A stretch of 64,000 bases of DNA from Providencia alcalifaciens DSM 30120 (GTDB lineage Bacteria > Pseudomonadota > Gammaproteobacteria > Enterobacterales > Enterobacteriaceae). The stretch spans positions 186,001 through 250,000 of the forward strand of contig NZ_ABXW01000047.1 of NCBI RefSeq assembly GCF_000173415.1. Direction: 5' to 3'. Made by a program: the position numbers and the translations under genes. Position 1 is the first letter of the stretch; each line of letters begins with the position of its first letter. The notes beneath the pieces were generated by a model. The model saw nothing but the letters and a program-made list of their open reading frames with translations. It was not told the DNA's origin and made no database searches. Shown in pieces: positions 10,256 to 19,026 of this stretch.

Positions 10256-11683
10256 ATGAAAGTAACCCTTCCTGATTATAAGCAAGCAGGTGTACTTGTT
10301 GTTGGTGATGTAATGTTAGATCGCTACTGGCATGGACCGACTAATCGAATCTCACCTGAAGCACCGGTTCCGGTTGTTAAAGTGACCATGGTTGAAGAGC
10401 GTCCTGGTGGTGCAGCTAACGTGGCAATGAACATTGCTTCCCTTGGTGCTAACTCCCGTTTGGTTGGATTAACAGGGATTGATGATGCAGCAAAAGCGCT
10501 CACCGAGAATCTCAATGGCGTGAATGTACGCTGTGATTTCGTGGCGATCCCAACTCATCCAACCATTACTAAATTACGCGTTTTATCCCGCAACCAACAG
10601 CTTATCCGCCTCGATTTTGAAGAAGGTTTCGAAAATGTGGATGCTCAGCCAATGCTGGAACGCATCGAACAAGCGTTGCCTCACATTGGTGCGTTAGTGT
10701 TATCTGACTATGCGAAAGGGGCATTGGCAGAAGTTGAGAAGATGATTGCATTGGCGAATAAGGCTGGCGTTCCTGTTCTTATCGACCCGAAAGGTCATAA
10801 TTTTGAGCGTTATCGTGGTGCGACGCTGCTAACGCCAAATATGTCTGAATTTGAAGCGATTGTTGGGCGTTGCAAAGATAATAAAGATGTGGAAGAAAAA
10901 GGGATGCAACTTCTTGAATCTCTGGAGCTATCTGCATTATTAATCACGCGTTCAGAGCAAGGAATGAGCTTGATTCGTCGTAATGAGGCTCCATTACATT
11001 TACCGACCGAAGCGCAAGAAGTGTTTGATGTTACTGGTGCGGGGGATACGGTGATTGGCGTGTTAGCGGCATCGATTGCATCAGGTCGTCCATTGCATGA
11101 AGCCTGTGCGCTAGCGAATGCGGCGGCTGGTGTTGTGGTTGGTAAATTAGGGACGTCAACAGTATCCCCGATTGAATTGGAAAATGCGATCCGTGGTCGC
11201 GCGGAAAATGGTTTCGGTGTTATGACTGAAAGCCAACTTAAGCAAGCCGTTGCCGATGCGCGTGCGCGTGGTGAGCGCGTGGTGATGACCAATGGCTGTT
11301 TCGATATTCTCCATGCGGGTCATGTTTCATATCTGGCGAATGCCCGTAAACTCGGTGATCGACTAATTGTTGCGGTAAACAGCGATGCATCGACTCGCCG
11401 CTTAAAAGGGGAGACTCGTCCAGTTAATCCATTAGACCAACGTATGATTGTGTTGGGTGCATTAGGTGCCGTGGATTGGGTTGTGCCATTCGAGGAAGAT
11501 ACACCGCAGCGTTTGATCTCAGAAATTCTGCCTGACATCTTAGTAAAAGGCGGGGATTATCAACCAGATGAAATTGCCGGAAGCAAGGAAGTTTGGGCTG
11601 CGGGTGGACAAGTGATGGTGCTGAATTTCGAAGATGGTATTTCAACCACCAATATCATTAAAAATATTATGAAAACCAAATAA
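10256..11683 (+). CDS. hldE: Bifunctional heptose kinase/adenylyltransferase HldE
   Basis: HldE makes ADP-heptose for the lipopolysaccharide inner core. The N-terminal PfkB-type kinase phosphorylates D-glycero-beta-D-manno-heptose 7-phosphate at C1, and the C-terminal domain adenylylates the 1-phosphate. The kinase part (about 1-315) has GGAANVAMN near residue 52 and the catalytic GAGDT near 261. The adenylyltransferase part begins around 343 with [15 protein letters not shown], including the HxGH site. Length is 475 (E. coli 477). It lies 95 bases after glnE in the same direction and ends at a strong bidirectional terminator. Confidence 0.97.
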   Translation: MKVTLPDYKQAGVLVVGDVMLDRYWHGPTNRISPEAPVPVVKVTMVEERPGGAANVAMNIASLGANSRLVGLTGIDDAAKALTENLNGVNVRCDFVAIPTHPTITKLRVLSRNQQLIRLDFEEGFENVDAQPMLERIEQALPHIGALVLSDYAKGALAEVEKMIALANKAGVPVLIDPKGHNFERYRGATLLTPNMSEFEAIVGRCKDNKDVEEKGMQLLESLELSALLITRSEQGMSLIRRNEAPLHLPTEAQEVFDVTGAGDTVIGVLAASIASGRPLHEACALANAAAGVVVGKLGTSTVSPIELENAIRGRAENGFGVMTESQLKQAVADARARGERVVMTNGCFDILHAGHVSYLANARKLGDRLIVAVNSDASTRRLKGETRPVNPLDQRMIVLGALGAVDWVVPFEEDTPQRLISEILPDILVKGGDYQPDEIAGSKEVWAAGGQVMVLNFEDGISTTNIIKNIMKTK

Positions 11684-11705
11684 TTAAGCATTAGTTGGTA
11701 TCAGT

Positions 11706-11759
11706 AAAAGCCTAACTTTTTGTCTGCATTTAAATGTGTACAGAAGTTAGGCTTTTTTG
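11706..11759. terminator. Bidirectional terminator between hldE and ubiK
   Basis: A stem AAAAGCCTAACTT/AAGTTAGGCTTTT with a roughly 24-base loop has T-runs on both strands. It serves convergent hldE (+) and ubiK (-). Confidence 0.85.
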
Positions 11760-11771
11760 TTTGTGACTGAA

Positions 11772-12050
11772 TCAATCTTCTTGTTTTTCTTCAATCACTT
11801 TTTCATCTGAGAAACGAGCTTCAAGGGCGCTGACACGCTGCTCCATTTTCATCAGTTTCTCACGAGTGCGCAATAAAACTTGTGTTTGGATATCAAACTC
11901 TTCTCGACTGACTAAATCTAATTTACCAAGCTGAGATTGCAACAGTGAACGGAGCTTTTTATCAAAGTCTTCACCTAAGTCACGCACGCCTTTCGGTAAT
12001 GCACCTTGAATTTGGCGGGCAACTTGTTCAATTTTTTTCGGATCGAGCAT
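11772..12050 (-). CDS. ubiK: Ubiquinone biosynthesis accessory factor UbiK (YqiC, BMFP family)
   Basis: UbiK is a small accessory protein needed for efficient aerobic ubiquinone synthesis; it works with UbiJ and binds membranes through an amphipathic helix. The 92-residue protein starts [13 protein letters not shown], has the invariant block [20 protein letters not shown], and ends in a trimer-forming coiled coil ([16 protein letters not shown]). I chose ATG 12050, which has AAGGACC a few bases upstream and reproduces the E. coli N-terminus. An in-frame start 35 codons further upstream has no family support. It is convergent with hldE and divergent from ribB. Confidence 0.93.
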   Translation of the reverse strand: MLDPKKIEQVARQIQGALPKGVRDLGEDFDKKLRSLLQSQLGKLDLVSREEFDIQTQVLLRTREKLMKMEQRVSALEARFSDEKVIEEKQED

Positions 12051-12208
12051 TCGCGGGTCCTTCAGTTTCAAAATAAATAATGTGGGGTAGTGTAATACCT
12101 GCAGCGTTATGAATAAACCACCTTCTTCTATTATTATAGAAACGTGCTGTTTCATCTTGTTTTTATTGGCGAAAAGTGTGAGTAAGTCTTCAGTTTATCG
12201 TTTGTTCG

Positions 12209-12237
12209 TTGCGCCATTGGATTATTGGAGTTATATT
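12209..12237 (+). promoter_or_regulatory. Likely sigma-70 promoter of ribB
   Basis: TTGCGC (12209-12214) and TATATT (12232-12237) are exactly 17 bases apart. The predicted start of transcription falls at about 12244, directly at the 5' edge of the FMN aptamer, which supports the call. The -35 box is weak. Confidence 0.55.
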
Positions 12238-12245
12238 AATTGCGT

Positions 12246-12405
12246 AATCTCAGGGCGGGGTGAAAGTCCCCACCGGCGGTAACATGCATCGCGCATGAAG
12301 CCCGCGAGCGCTTTGTTATCTTTGGCATTATTGTCATGGATAGTAAAGGTCAGCAGATCCAGTGTGAATCTGGAGCCGACGGTTATAGTCCGGATGGGAG
12401 AGAAT
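12246..12405 (+). promoter_or_regulatory. FMN riboswitch (RFN element) of ribB
   Basis: The conserved RFN blocks are all present in order: AGGGCGGGGTGAAAGTCCCC, ACCGGCGGTAA, AGCCCGCGAGCG, GGTCAGCAGATCC, GTGTGAATCTGGAGCCGACGG, and TATAGTCCGGATGGGAGAGA. A variable stem-loop lies at about 12308-12350. This is the family's standard control of riboflavin genes: FMN binding lowers ribB expression. About 158 bases of leader separate the aptamer from the ribB start. I could not identify a clear terminator or Shine-Dalgarno sequester in that stretch. Confidence 0.97.
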
Positions 12406-12563
12406 CACTGTATCTGCATGTTTGTATCTTTTAGGTACAACACTGTTCTACATATTGAATAGCTAAACGGCTAGTAGACCGTGGTGTTTATTCATTTCTC
12501 GTACTCCTAAGACTGCCCTGGTTCTGGTAACTCAAATATTGTTAATTAAAGAAGGTTTTTACC

Positions 12564-13217
12564 ATGAATCAGACGCTACTTTCCGAATTCGGTAATCCAA
12601 CCGAGCGTGTTGAAAATGCAATCGAAGCTCTGCGCCAAGGCAAAGGCATTTTAGTTCTCGACGATGAAGATCGTGAGAATGAAGGTGACTTAGTGTTTGC
12701 AGCAGAAACCATGACCGCCGAGCAAATGGCAATGACAATTCGCTATAGCAGCGGCATTGTGTGCCTATGCATTACGGAAGAACGCCGTAAGCAGCTTGAT
12801 ATTCCGATGATGGTGGAAAAAAACACCAGCCAAAACCAAACGGGTTTTACGGTCACAATTGAAGCTGCGAAAGGTGTCACAACCGGCGTTTCTGCGGCAG
12901 ACCGTATCACGACTATCAAAGCGGCGATTGCGGATAATGCAGTGCCTGCGGATATTAACCGCCCTGGTCACGTATTTCCATTACGTGGTCGTGAAGGTGG
13001 TGTATTAACACGTCGTGGCCATACAGAAGCCTCGATTGATTTAGCCACATTAGCCGGTTTCAAACCTGCTGGAGTACTGTGTGAGCTGACCAATGATGAT
13101 GGCACAATGGCGCGTGCGCCAGATGTGGTGAAGTTTGCTCGTGAACACAACATGACAGTTGTCACCATTGAGGACTTAGCTAGCTATCGTCTTCAGTTGG
13201 AAAAAAAAGCGAGCTAA
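12564..13217 (+). CDS. ribB: 3,4-dihydroxy-2-butanone-4-phosphate synthase RibB
   Basis: RibB converts ribulose 5-phosphate to 3,4-dihydroxy-2-butanone 4-phosphate and formate, one of the two entry branches of riboflavin synthesis. The 217-residue protein equals the E. coli length. The metal- and substrate-binding loop [11 protein letters not shown] is near residues 33-43, and [13 protein letters not shown] is near 150-162. There is no fused GTP cyclohydrolase II (RibA) domain. Expression is governed by the upstream FMN riboswitch. In E. coli zupT lies next to ribB; here ygiD follows directly. Confidence 0.97.
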   Translation: MNQTLLSEFGNPTERVENAIEALRQGKGILVLDDEDRENEGDLVFAAETMTAEQMAMTIRYSSGIVCLCITEERRKQLDIPMMVEKNTSQNQTGFTVTIEAAKGVTTGVSAADRITTIKAAIADNAVPADINRPGHVFPLRGREGGVLTRRGHTEASIDLATLAGFKPAGVLCELTNDDGTMARAPDVVKFAREHNMTVVTIEDLASYRLQLEKKAS

Positions 13218-13256
13218 TTCGCTAAGTTTTTAAAACGCTTTGCCTATAGAGTCATC

Positions 13257-13300
13257 GGCCACAAAGTTGCACACCTTTGTGGCCTCTTCAAATTTTTTGA
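13257..13300 (+). terminator. Probable terminator of ribB
   Basis: A 10-bp stem GGCCACAAAG/CTTTGTGGCC has a short loop. It is followed by TCTTCAAATTTTTT, so the U-run is interrupted. Confidence 0.55.
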
Positions 13301-13317
13301 TGATCATTCTCATAATT
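13299..13317 (+). promoter_or_regulatory. Fur-like box 1 upstream of ygiD
   Basis: This 19-base stretch (GATGATCATTCTCATAATT) matches the Fur consensus GATAATGATAATCATTATC at 13 of 19 positions by manual alignment. It lies about 70 bases before the ygiD start. Confidence 0.35.
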
Positions 13318-13345
13318 CCCCCACTGTGTTTTTTATAAAAAAGGG

Positions 13346-13364
13346 TATGCTGATACTCATTATC
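13346..13364 (+). promoter_or_regulatory. Fur-like box 2 upstream of ygiD
   Basis: This 19-base stretch (TATGCTGATACTCATTATC) matches the Fur consensus at 15 of 19 positions by manual alignment. It overlaps candidate -10 sequences (TATGCT, GATACT) and ends 23 bases before the ygiD start, a good position for repression. Confidence 0.5.
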
Positions 13365-13387
13365 CTTTTTGTGGAATTGAGGTCATC

Positions 13388-14191
13388 ATGTCGACAAATA
13401 ACCAACACTTAACCCATCGAATGCCCGCGGTATTTATCGGTCATGGTAGCCCGATGAACGCGATTAACCATAATTCGTACACTGAAGCATGGGAAAAACT
13501 GGGTAAAACTTTGCCTAGACCGCGTGCGATTTTGGTGATCTCAGCACACTGGTATACCCGTGGAACGGCGATCACGGCGATGGTTAAACCGAAAACGATC
13601 CATGATTTTGGTGGTTTCCCTGAAGCTTTATACCAAATAGAGTACCCGGCACCAGGCTCTCCTGAGCTGGCTAAACAGGTGGCTGAATTACTGTCTCCAG
13701 AGCCAATTCATCAAGATAAAGAGGAGTGGGGACTTGATCACGGCACATGGGAAATTTTAGTGCGCATGTATCCGCAAGCCGATATTCCCGTCGTGCAACT
13801 GAGTATTGATGGCACTAAGCCTGCATCGTGGCACTATGAGCTAGGTAAAAAATTAGCAGTCTTGCGAGAGCAGGGGGTTTTGATTATGGGGAGTGGTAAC
13901 GTTGTCCATAATTTACGTGCAATGGATTGGCAAAATTCACATGCAGAACCTTACCCTTGGGCAATTTCGTTTGAGCAATTTGTTTATGCAAATCTGAGAA
14001 GTCATGAGCAGCCACACCCGCTGACAACAGGGTTAGAGCGTGAAGATGGTCAGTTATCAAATCCATCACCGGAACATTTTTTACCTATATTACCTATCTT
14101 AGGTACATGGGATGGTGAAGAAGTGATTAGCACGCCTGTTGAAGGAATTGTTTCGGCATCATTGAGTATGTTATCAGTACAAATCGGTTAA
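13388..14191 (+). CDS. ygiD: 4,5-DOPA dioxygenase extradiol family protein YgiD
   Basis: This is a member of the extradiol ring-cleavage dioxygenase (LigB-like) family; E. coli YgiD can open DOPA at the 4,5 position in vitro, but its natural substrate is unclear. The 267-residue protein keeps the metal-binding His segments: HGSPMNA near residue 19, SAHWYTRG near 55, DHGTWEIL near 118, and GNVVHNL near 175. It starts at ATG 13388 behind GAGGTC. Two Fur-like boxes precede it, so iron control is possible. It is convergent with ygiC and closed by a strong terminator. Confidence 0.9.
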   Translation: MSTNNQHLTHRMPAVFIGHGSPMNAINHNSYTEAWEKLGKTLPRPRAILVISAHWYTRGTAITAMVKPKTIHDFGGFPEALYQIEYPAPGSPELAKQVAELLSPEPIHQDKEEWGLDHGTWEILVRMYPQADIPVVQLSIDGTKPASWHYELGKKLAVLREQGVLIMGSGNVVHNLRAMDWQNSHAEPYPWAISFEQFVYANLRSHEQPHPLTTGLEREDGQLSNPSPEHFLPILPILGTWDGEEVISTPVEGIVSASLSMLSVQIG

Positions 14192-14211
14192 TGAGTCGAA
14201 TGGCGAAAGAA

Positions 14212-14255
14212 GAAAGCGGCACGAAATATTTCGTCGCCGCTTTTTGTTTATTTGA
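14212..14255 (+). terminator. Terminator between ygiD and ygiC
   Basis: A long hairpin AAAGCGGCACGAAA/TTTCGTCGCCGCTTT, with one bulge, is followed by TTTTTGTTTA. Confidence 0.85.
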
Positions 14256-14281
14256 TGCTGTTTTACCAAGCTAATAGTGAA

Positions 14282-15442
14282 TTAGTCGAGGATGATGTGC
14301 GGATAGAAACGGGATAAGTCTTGAGTAATCAATTCCTTATCTTCGCGGATACAGATCCCCGCAGGCTGGTCGTTAACTAACCAGCTTCCGACCAATGTAT
14401 AGCTGCCTTCAAATTTTGGCAGTGAGTAGAATTGCTGGATAATCATCCCTTCTTCACCATAAGGACCATCCGCAGAAGCGATTTCTTTGCCATTTTCGAT
14501 GACGCGAATATTCGCACCTTCACGAGAAAATAGCGGTTTAATCACATAGCTTTCAAGCTCTGGTTTGTTACCATCCGCAAAGTAGGCTGGTAACAAGTTT
14601 GGATGATCAGGAAACATTTCCCATAACATTGGCAGCAACGCTTTATTGGAGATAATACTTTTCCAGGCTGGTTCTAACCAACGTACACCCGCATCTTGCA
14701 GCTTGGTTGAGAAGATTTCTCTGAGCATAAATTCCCATGGATACAGCTTGAACAGGTTACTGATGACCTGATCTTGTGTATCGGTGAATTCGCCTTTCTC
14801 GCCTAATCCGATTTCATCAATATATAGAAATTCGGTCGCTACGCCAGCTTCGTTTGCACAGTCTTGCAGATATTGCACTGTGCCACGATCTTCTTCGGTA
14901 TCTTGGCAGCAAGCCATATGTAGCAAGCGGAAACCGTATTGATCTTTAAGCTCACCAAAACGCTCAATCAGCTGCTCTTGAATGCTGTTAAACTGGTCTG
15001 CATTTTCTGGCAGTTTCCCAGCTTCGATTTGGTCTTCTAACCAAATCCATTGGAAGAATGCTGATTCATACAGTGACGTTGGTGTATCTGCGTTATTTTC
15101 CAGTAATTTCGGTGGATTTACGCCATCGTAAGCTAAGTCGAGACGGGAATATAATGAAGGCTGCTCACTTTTCCACGAACTACGGACAAATTCCCAACAG
15201 TGTTTAGGAATTTGGAAGCGAGCGAGTAACTCGTCGCTTTCAACAACGCGTTCAACCACTTTTAAACACATTTGGTGAATTTCAGCGGTAGCTTCTTCAA
15301 TTTCTTCAACTTGTGCTAGCGTGAATTGGTAATAGGCATCTTCAGACCAGTACGGTTCTCCGTACATAGTGTGGAAGTGAAAACCAAACTCATCCGCTTT
15401 TTCGCGCCAGTTAGGACGCTCTACAATAGGAACACGTTTCAT
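14282..15442 (-). CDS. ygiC: Glutathionylspermidine synthase-like ATP-grasp protein YgiC
   Basis: The protein is homologous to the ATP-grasp synthetase half of glutathionylspermidine synthase (GspS). It is a stand-alone 386-residue protein with no amidase domain. Features seen include DLAYDG near residue 103, [12 protein letters not shown] near 113-125, and the C-terminal ATP-grasp block with [11 protein letters not shown] near 303. The family most likely ligates an amine to a peptide-like acid using ATP, but the real substrate is not known. It lies 6 bases after the lipoprotein gene ygiB, so the two are co-expressed, and both are downstream of tolC as in E. coli. Confidence 0.9.
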   Translation of the reverse strand: MKRVPIVERPNWREKADEFGFHFHTMYGEPYWSEDAYYQFTLAQVEEIEEATAEIHQMCLKVVERVVESDELLARFQIPKHCWEFVRSSWKSEQPSLYSRLDLAYDGVNPPKLLENNADTPTSLYESAFFQWIWLEDQIEAGKLPENADQFNSIQEQLIERFGELKDQYGFRLLHMACCQDTEEDRGTVQYLQDCANEAGVATEFLYIDEIGLGEKGEFTDTQDQVISNLFKLYPWEFMLREIFSTKLQDAGVRWLEPAWKSIISNKALLPMLWEMFPDHPNLLPAYFADGNKPELESYVIKPLFSREGANIRVIENGKEIASADGPYGEEGMIIQQFYSLPKFEGSYTLVGSWLVNDQPAGICIREDKELITQDLSRFYPHIILD

Positions 15443-15448
15443 TACTTA

Positions 15449-16156
15449 TCAACCACCCATTGAACGGGAAGAGGATGAGCTGGATTTTGCGGACGAAGAT
15501 GAACGTTGCGCTGTCGCTTGTTTGTTGACTGTATCACCGAAACCGCCACGAGTAATGGTGGAGGTAGTCGCTGGTTTTGGTGCCATAGCCGTTTTTGGTA
15601 CGCTCATTGAACGACCGCCAGCAACGGCTGGACCATAACTTTTACCCGTCGCATCAACAAATTTACCATTTGCTGGGCTGGCTGGGTTTTTAGAGCTAAA
15701 CAGTGGTTGAGATGGTGCGCTACCGCCCATCATACGGCCCATCATGTAGCCCATCATTAATGGCATCCACATGCTGCCACTGCTTTGTGGTTGAGCAGCT
15801 GGCTCACCGGCTGCTGGTGTGCTTGTACCTGCGATGCCTGCTTGAGCTGGTGCTTGAGTACACATCGCTTCACCGAACTCCGCAACGCAATCTTCTTGAG
15901 TGGCATATTTTGGTGCTGTTTTTGCAGCTTCGTTCAGTGCGTTATTATACGCAAGAGTACATTGCTCTGCTTGAGAGGGATTGGCTTGGCTACAGTCTTG
16001 TGCGTTGGTGTACAGAGAAACTGTTTCATCGCTCTCTTCACATGCAGACAGCATAAATACAGCACTCACTGCCACAGCAACAGGTGCTAAACGGTATGAG
16101 CGCCAAGACTTACGGAAGGCGTTCTGATTAATATTTTTGGTGCGCTTCATGGTCAT
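15449..16156 (-). CDS. ygiB: DUF1190 (UPF0441) family lipoprotein YgiB
   Basis: The function of this family is unknown. The 235-residue protein has a basic N-terminus and a hydrophobic stretch ending in the lipobox LSAC (Cys39), so it should be a lipoprotein. Conserved blocks include [17 protein letters not shown] and SSKNPASPA. The middle is Met-rich ([12 protein letters not shown] near residues 135-146). The C-terminal part is low-complexity and Ser-rich, ending in SRSMGG as in E. coli YgiB. ATG 16156 is chosen because AAGG lies 8 bases upstream; a second ATG two codons in is the usual family start and is also possible. It forms a tight unit with ygiC. Confidence 0.88.
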   Translation of the reverse strand: MTMKRTKNINQNAFRKSWRSYRLAPVAVAVSAVFMLSACEESDETVSLYTNAQDCSQANPSQAEQCTLAYNNALNEAAKTAPKYATQEDCVAEFGEAMCTQAPAQAGIAGTSTPAAGEPAAQPQSSGSMWMPLMMGYMMGRMMGGSAPSQPLFSSKNPASPANGKFVDATGKSYGPAVAGGRSMSVPKTAMAPKPATTSTITRGGFGDTVNKQATAQRSSSSAKSSSSSSRSMGG

Positions 16157-16510
16157 GGTAATTACCTTGAATAAATAATAAGTAAGAGGTTCGAGATATT
16201 GCCTCTAGAATAGGGGATATAAGATAAAAATTAAAGTACAAATGCTGCACAAATAATGGGAAATGATGGATTTAGCGATATTGATTCCATTTTTATAGAA
16301 TGTTGGTTAAATCTAACGCCAAGCAATTCTTATTTTTCTTTGATATCAATAAATTAATTATGGTGATTTTTTAATTAATGTTGCAATTAACATAAGTCAG
16401 AATTGACTGAATTTTAAGGATAGATTGAATAAATAATGCAATAAGTTATTCATTATCTAGAGAACTACAAATTTCGCGTTATTTTCAAATAAGCTCTTGG
16501 GTGATAAGGG
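16157..16510. other. AT-rich gap between ygiB and tolC
   Basis: About 350 bases without a gene lie between the tolC terminator and ygiB. The stretch is strongly AT-rich. An imperfect hairpin AGAGG/CCTCT lies at about 16189-16208, in the likely ygiB leader. I see no coding potential, repeat or convincing promoter motif. Confidence 0.5.
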
Positions 16511-16540
16511 TAAAAAAATAGCCCGCCACTGGGCGAGCTA
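16511..16540 (-). terminator. Intrinsic terminator of tolC
   Basis: On the minus strand the stem TAGCTCGCC/GGCGGGCTA, with one mismatch, is followed by TTTTTTTA. It lies 23 bases after the tolC stop, so it should separate tolC from ygiB-ygiC. Confidence 0.85.
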
Positions 16541-16562
16541 TCTAACTGACTGAACCAAATGA

Positions 16563-17945
16563 TTATTTGATTTTTGGTGCTGTTGAGTTACGAATAATGC
16601 TATCAGGTGAGGTTTGAATCTCTTTACCTAGGCTAGCATTTAAACGAGCGATATCATCTTCGTTTAATGTGCCGCGTGCAAATTCGATATTCAGTTGGTT
16701 AATCATATAATCGTAACGAGCGTTAGACAGATTTTGCTTCGCTTGATATAGCGCAGTTGTTGCTGTTAACACATCAACGATAGTACGAGTACCCACTTGG
16801 TAGCCAGCTTCCATCGCATCTAATGAGCTCTGTGCAGACACAACAACTTGTTTATATGCGTTGATGCTACTGATTGACGACGTTACGTTGTTATAGGATG
16901 AGCGTACTAATTGGATTACGTTACGGTAAACGCTTTCTAACTGCTCACTTGCACTTTGGAAACCATATTGTGCTTGTTCAACTTGTGAGCTTACAGCACC
17001 GCCAGAATAGAGTGGGAGGCTTAATGTTAAGCCGATGCTGTTTTGACCGTTATAATTGTTGCTTGCGCCACCGGTACGATCATAACCACTGCCATGATTG
17101 TAGGTGTTTGCAACGCTAGTCGATGCATCTAATCCTACAGTTGGCATATGACCTGTTTCTGCTAAACGGATGTTTTCACGCGAAACGTCTTGTGCTAAAC
17201 GTGCACTAAGAAGGCTTAAGTTACGCAGCTCTGCATCTTTTAAGATGGCTTCAACATTGTCTGGGTTTGCTGTTTTAAAACGGTCGATATTTAAAGACGC
17301 TAATTGGCTATAGTAAACACCACTAACTTGGCGAAGTTTTTCGACTGCGTTGACTAAGTCGTTGCGACCCGCAACTTCTTGTGCAATAACGCTATCATAG
17401 TTTGCTCGGGCGTTTTGCACGTCAGTGATTGCCACTAAACCAACATTAAAACGTTGAGTTGTTTGGTCTAATTGACGGTAAACAGCTTCTTTATTAGCTT
17501 GGATGTAAGATAACGCATCAATCGCTTTTAATACGTTAAAATATGCAGTTGCTGTATCTAAAATGAGCTGTTGTTGGCTTGTTTGGTAGGTAACATCAGA
17601 AATTCCAGCTGTTTTCTCTTGAATATCCAACTGACGCCATTTTGACATATCAAATACAACTTGGGTCAATTTCAATGATGCATTAAGACCAGTACTCTCA
17701 GTGTTGCTTGCATCACGGTAACCGCTGCCATAAGTTGCTCCAGCGCCTAAACCAAGTTGCGGTAACAGTGGGCTACGTGCTTGATTGATTTTTTCAAAAG
17801 CTTGATTACGTTCAGCAAATGATTTTCTGAGCTCAGGGTTACTTTCTTTGGATTTTTGGTAAACCTGAAGTAAATCTTCTGCATAACTATTAGCACTGAG
17901 ACCCACAAAACTCATCGCAATAAAAAGGGGAAGCAGTTTCTTCAT
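16563..17945 (-). CDS. tolC: Outer-membrane efflux channel TolC
   Basis: TolC is the trimeric outer-membrane and periplasmic tunnel used by AcrAB-type pumps, MacAB and type I secretion. I chose ATG 17945 (460 aa): AAGGAATCC precedes it and it opens a standard signal peptide (MKKLLPLFIAMSFVGLSANSYA, cleaved near residue 22). Two repeats of the TolC fold are present, with QLILDTATAYFNVLKA near residue 100 and YQVGTRTIVDVLTATTALYQ near 390. It is shorter than E. coli TolC (493), mainly at the poorly conserved C-terminal tail. A possible marbox lies upstream. It is divergent from nudF. Confidence 0.96.
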   Translation of the reverse strand: MKKLLPLFIAMSFVGLSANSYAEDLLQVYQKSKESNPELRKSFAERNQAFEKINQARSPLLPQLGLGAGATYGSGYRDASNTESTGLNASLKLTQVVFDMSKWRQLDIQEKTAGISDVTYQTSQQQLILDTATAYFNVLKAIDALSYIQANKEAVYRQLDQTTQRFNVGLVAITDVQNARANYDSVIAQEVAGRNDLVNAVEKLRQVSGVYYSQLASLNIDRFKTANPDNVEAILKDAELRNLSLLSARLAQDVSRENIRLAETGHMPTVGLDASTSVANTYNHGSGYDRTGGASNNYNGQNSIGLTLSLPLYSGGAVSSQVEQAQYGFQSASEQLESVYRNVIQLVRSSYNNVTSSISSINAYKQVVVSAQSSLDAMEAGYQVGTRTIVDVLTATTALYQAKQNLSNARYDYMINQLNIEFARGTLNEDDIARLNASLGKEIQTSPDSIIRNSTAPKIK

Positions 17946-18124
17946 TTGGATTCCTTGATTAAACAGCAAATTATGTTGAGCCTGTTATCTAAAACTTATC
18001 ATGTTATTGAACAATGATAGGCAGTTGGAACTCTGAAAAGAGAGACCGTTCTCAAAACAGACCCTATTGTTGCTCATAAATTTGAATAATGGCGCACATT
18101 GTAACAGAGGTGAGGCACCGATAA

Positions 18125-18143
18125 CGGTAGCCTTTTGTGCCAT
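18125..18143 (-). promoter_or_regulatory. Candidate marbox upstream of tolC
   Basis: On the minus strand ATGGCACAAAAGGCTACCG matches the first half of the MarA/SoxS/Rob consensus AYnGCACnnWnnRYYAAAY fully and part of the second half. It lies about 180 bases upstream of tolC. Confidence 0.35.
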
Positions 18144-18175
18144 TTAGTCCTAATTAGTTTAAACATTACCTCATC

Positions 18176-18193
18176 TAAGGTTAAAAAACCTTA
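18176..18193. repeat. Perfect inverted repeat in the tolC-nudF divergent region
   Basis: TAAGGTT/AACCTTA, seven bases each side with a four-base AAAA centre, lies 61 bases before the nudF start. It may be an operator, but no regulator is identifiable from sequence. Apart from this and the marbox candidate, the 17946-18254 gap shows nothing clear. Confidence 0.4.
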
Positions 18194-18254
18194 AAAACTG
18201 ATTTAATCCTGTCATCTTTCTTAGTATAAAAATGAAGGGATTAGGAGAATATCA

Positions 18255-18893
18255 ATGAATAATAAAATCGAAAATCCGATTAAATACAGTAAAAATGATA
18301 TTGAAATTATATCTAAGCGTAAATTATTTAACGGTTTTTTTCAAATGATTGAGTATCGATTCAAACATCGATTATTTGAAGGCGGATGGAGCAAAGAGAT
18401 TGTTCGTGAAGTATTTGAAAGAGGGCATGCAGGCGCAATACTTCCTTATGATCCTCAAACGGATAATGTCGTATTAATTGAACAAATACGCTTTCCTGCA
18501 TTTGAATCAAGTGAAACACCTTGGTTACTAGAGATAGTCGCGGGAATGATAGAAGAAAATGAATCCCCTGAAGACGTTGTGCGCCGCGAATCAACAGAAG
18601 AAGCGGGACTGACCATTGGACGCATCGAAAAATCAGTAAGTTATTTATCGAGCCCAGGAGGAACCAGCGAACGTATTCATGTTTTCGTTGGTGAAGTCTA
18701 TAGTTCTCAAGCAAAAGGGATTCATGGTCTCGCGTCAGAAAATGAAGATATCCGCGTGCATGTGGTGAGCAGAGAGCAAGCTTATCAATGGGTTGAAGAG
18801 GGTAAAATTGACAATGCGGCGACAGTGATTGCCATTCAATGGCTACAACTTCATCACCAAAAACTGCATGAAAAATGGGTGAAACCGATTTAA
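18255..18893 (+). CDS. nudF: ADP-ribose pyrophosphatase NudF
   Basis: NudF is a Nudix hydrolase that splits ADP-ribose to AMP and ribose 5-phosphate, controlling free ADP-ribose. The complete Nudix box is at about residues 97-119 (G-x5-E-x7-REST-EEAGL). The family segments SSPGGTSERIHV and HGLASENEDIRVHVV follow. Length is 212 (E. coli 209). ATG 18255 has GGAG upstream. It leads the run nudF-cpdA-yqiA-parE-parC. In E. coli yqiB sits between nudF and cpdA; only a 133-base gap is present here. Confidence 0.95.
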   Translation: MNNKIENPIKYSKNDIEIISKRKLFNGFFQMIEYRFKHRLFEGGWSKEIVREVFERGHAGAILPYDPQTDNVVLIEQIRFPAFESSETPWLLEIVAGMIEENESPEDVVRRESTEEAGLTIGRIEKSVSYLSSPGGTSERIHVFVGEVYSSQAKGIHGLASENEDIRVHVVSREQAYQWVEEGKIDNAATVIAIQWLQLHHQKLHEKWVKPI

Positions 18894-19026
18894 ATAACCA
18901 CTAATCTAATGAAGTGTGTGCTGATTAGCAGATATTAAGTGAATAGTTAGGTTAAAATCAGAGACCTATGCACTTCTCGATTTAGGTGATAATACTTAGC
19001 GCTATTTTTAAGGATAAAGGAATACT

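Noticed and set aside
10810-11292. A 160-codon frame antisense to hldE
   Set aside because: It lies wholly within hldE on the opposite strand, has no start signal, and reads as low-complexity Ser/Thr/Ala sequence typical of a shadow frame.
15703-16090. Cys- and Arg-rich frames antisense to ygiB
   Set aside because: They mirror the repetitive Ala/Ser/Met codons of ygiB and have no ribosome-binding site.
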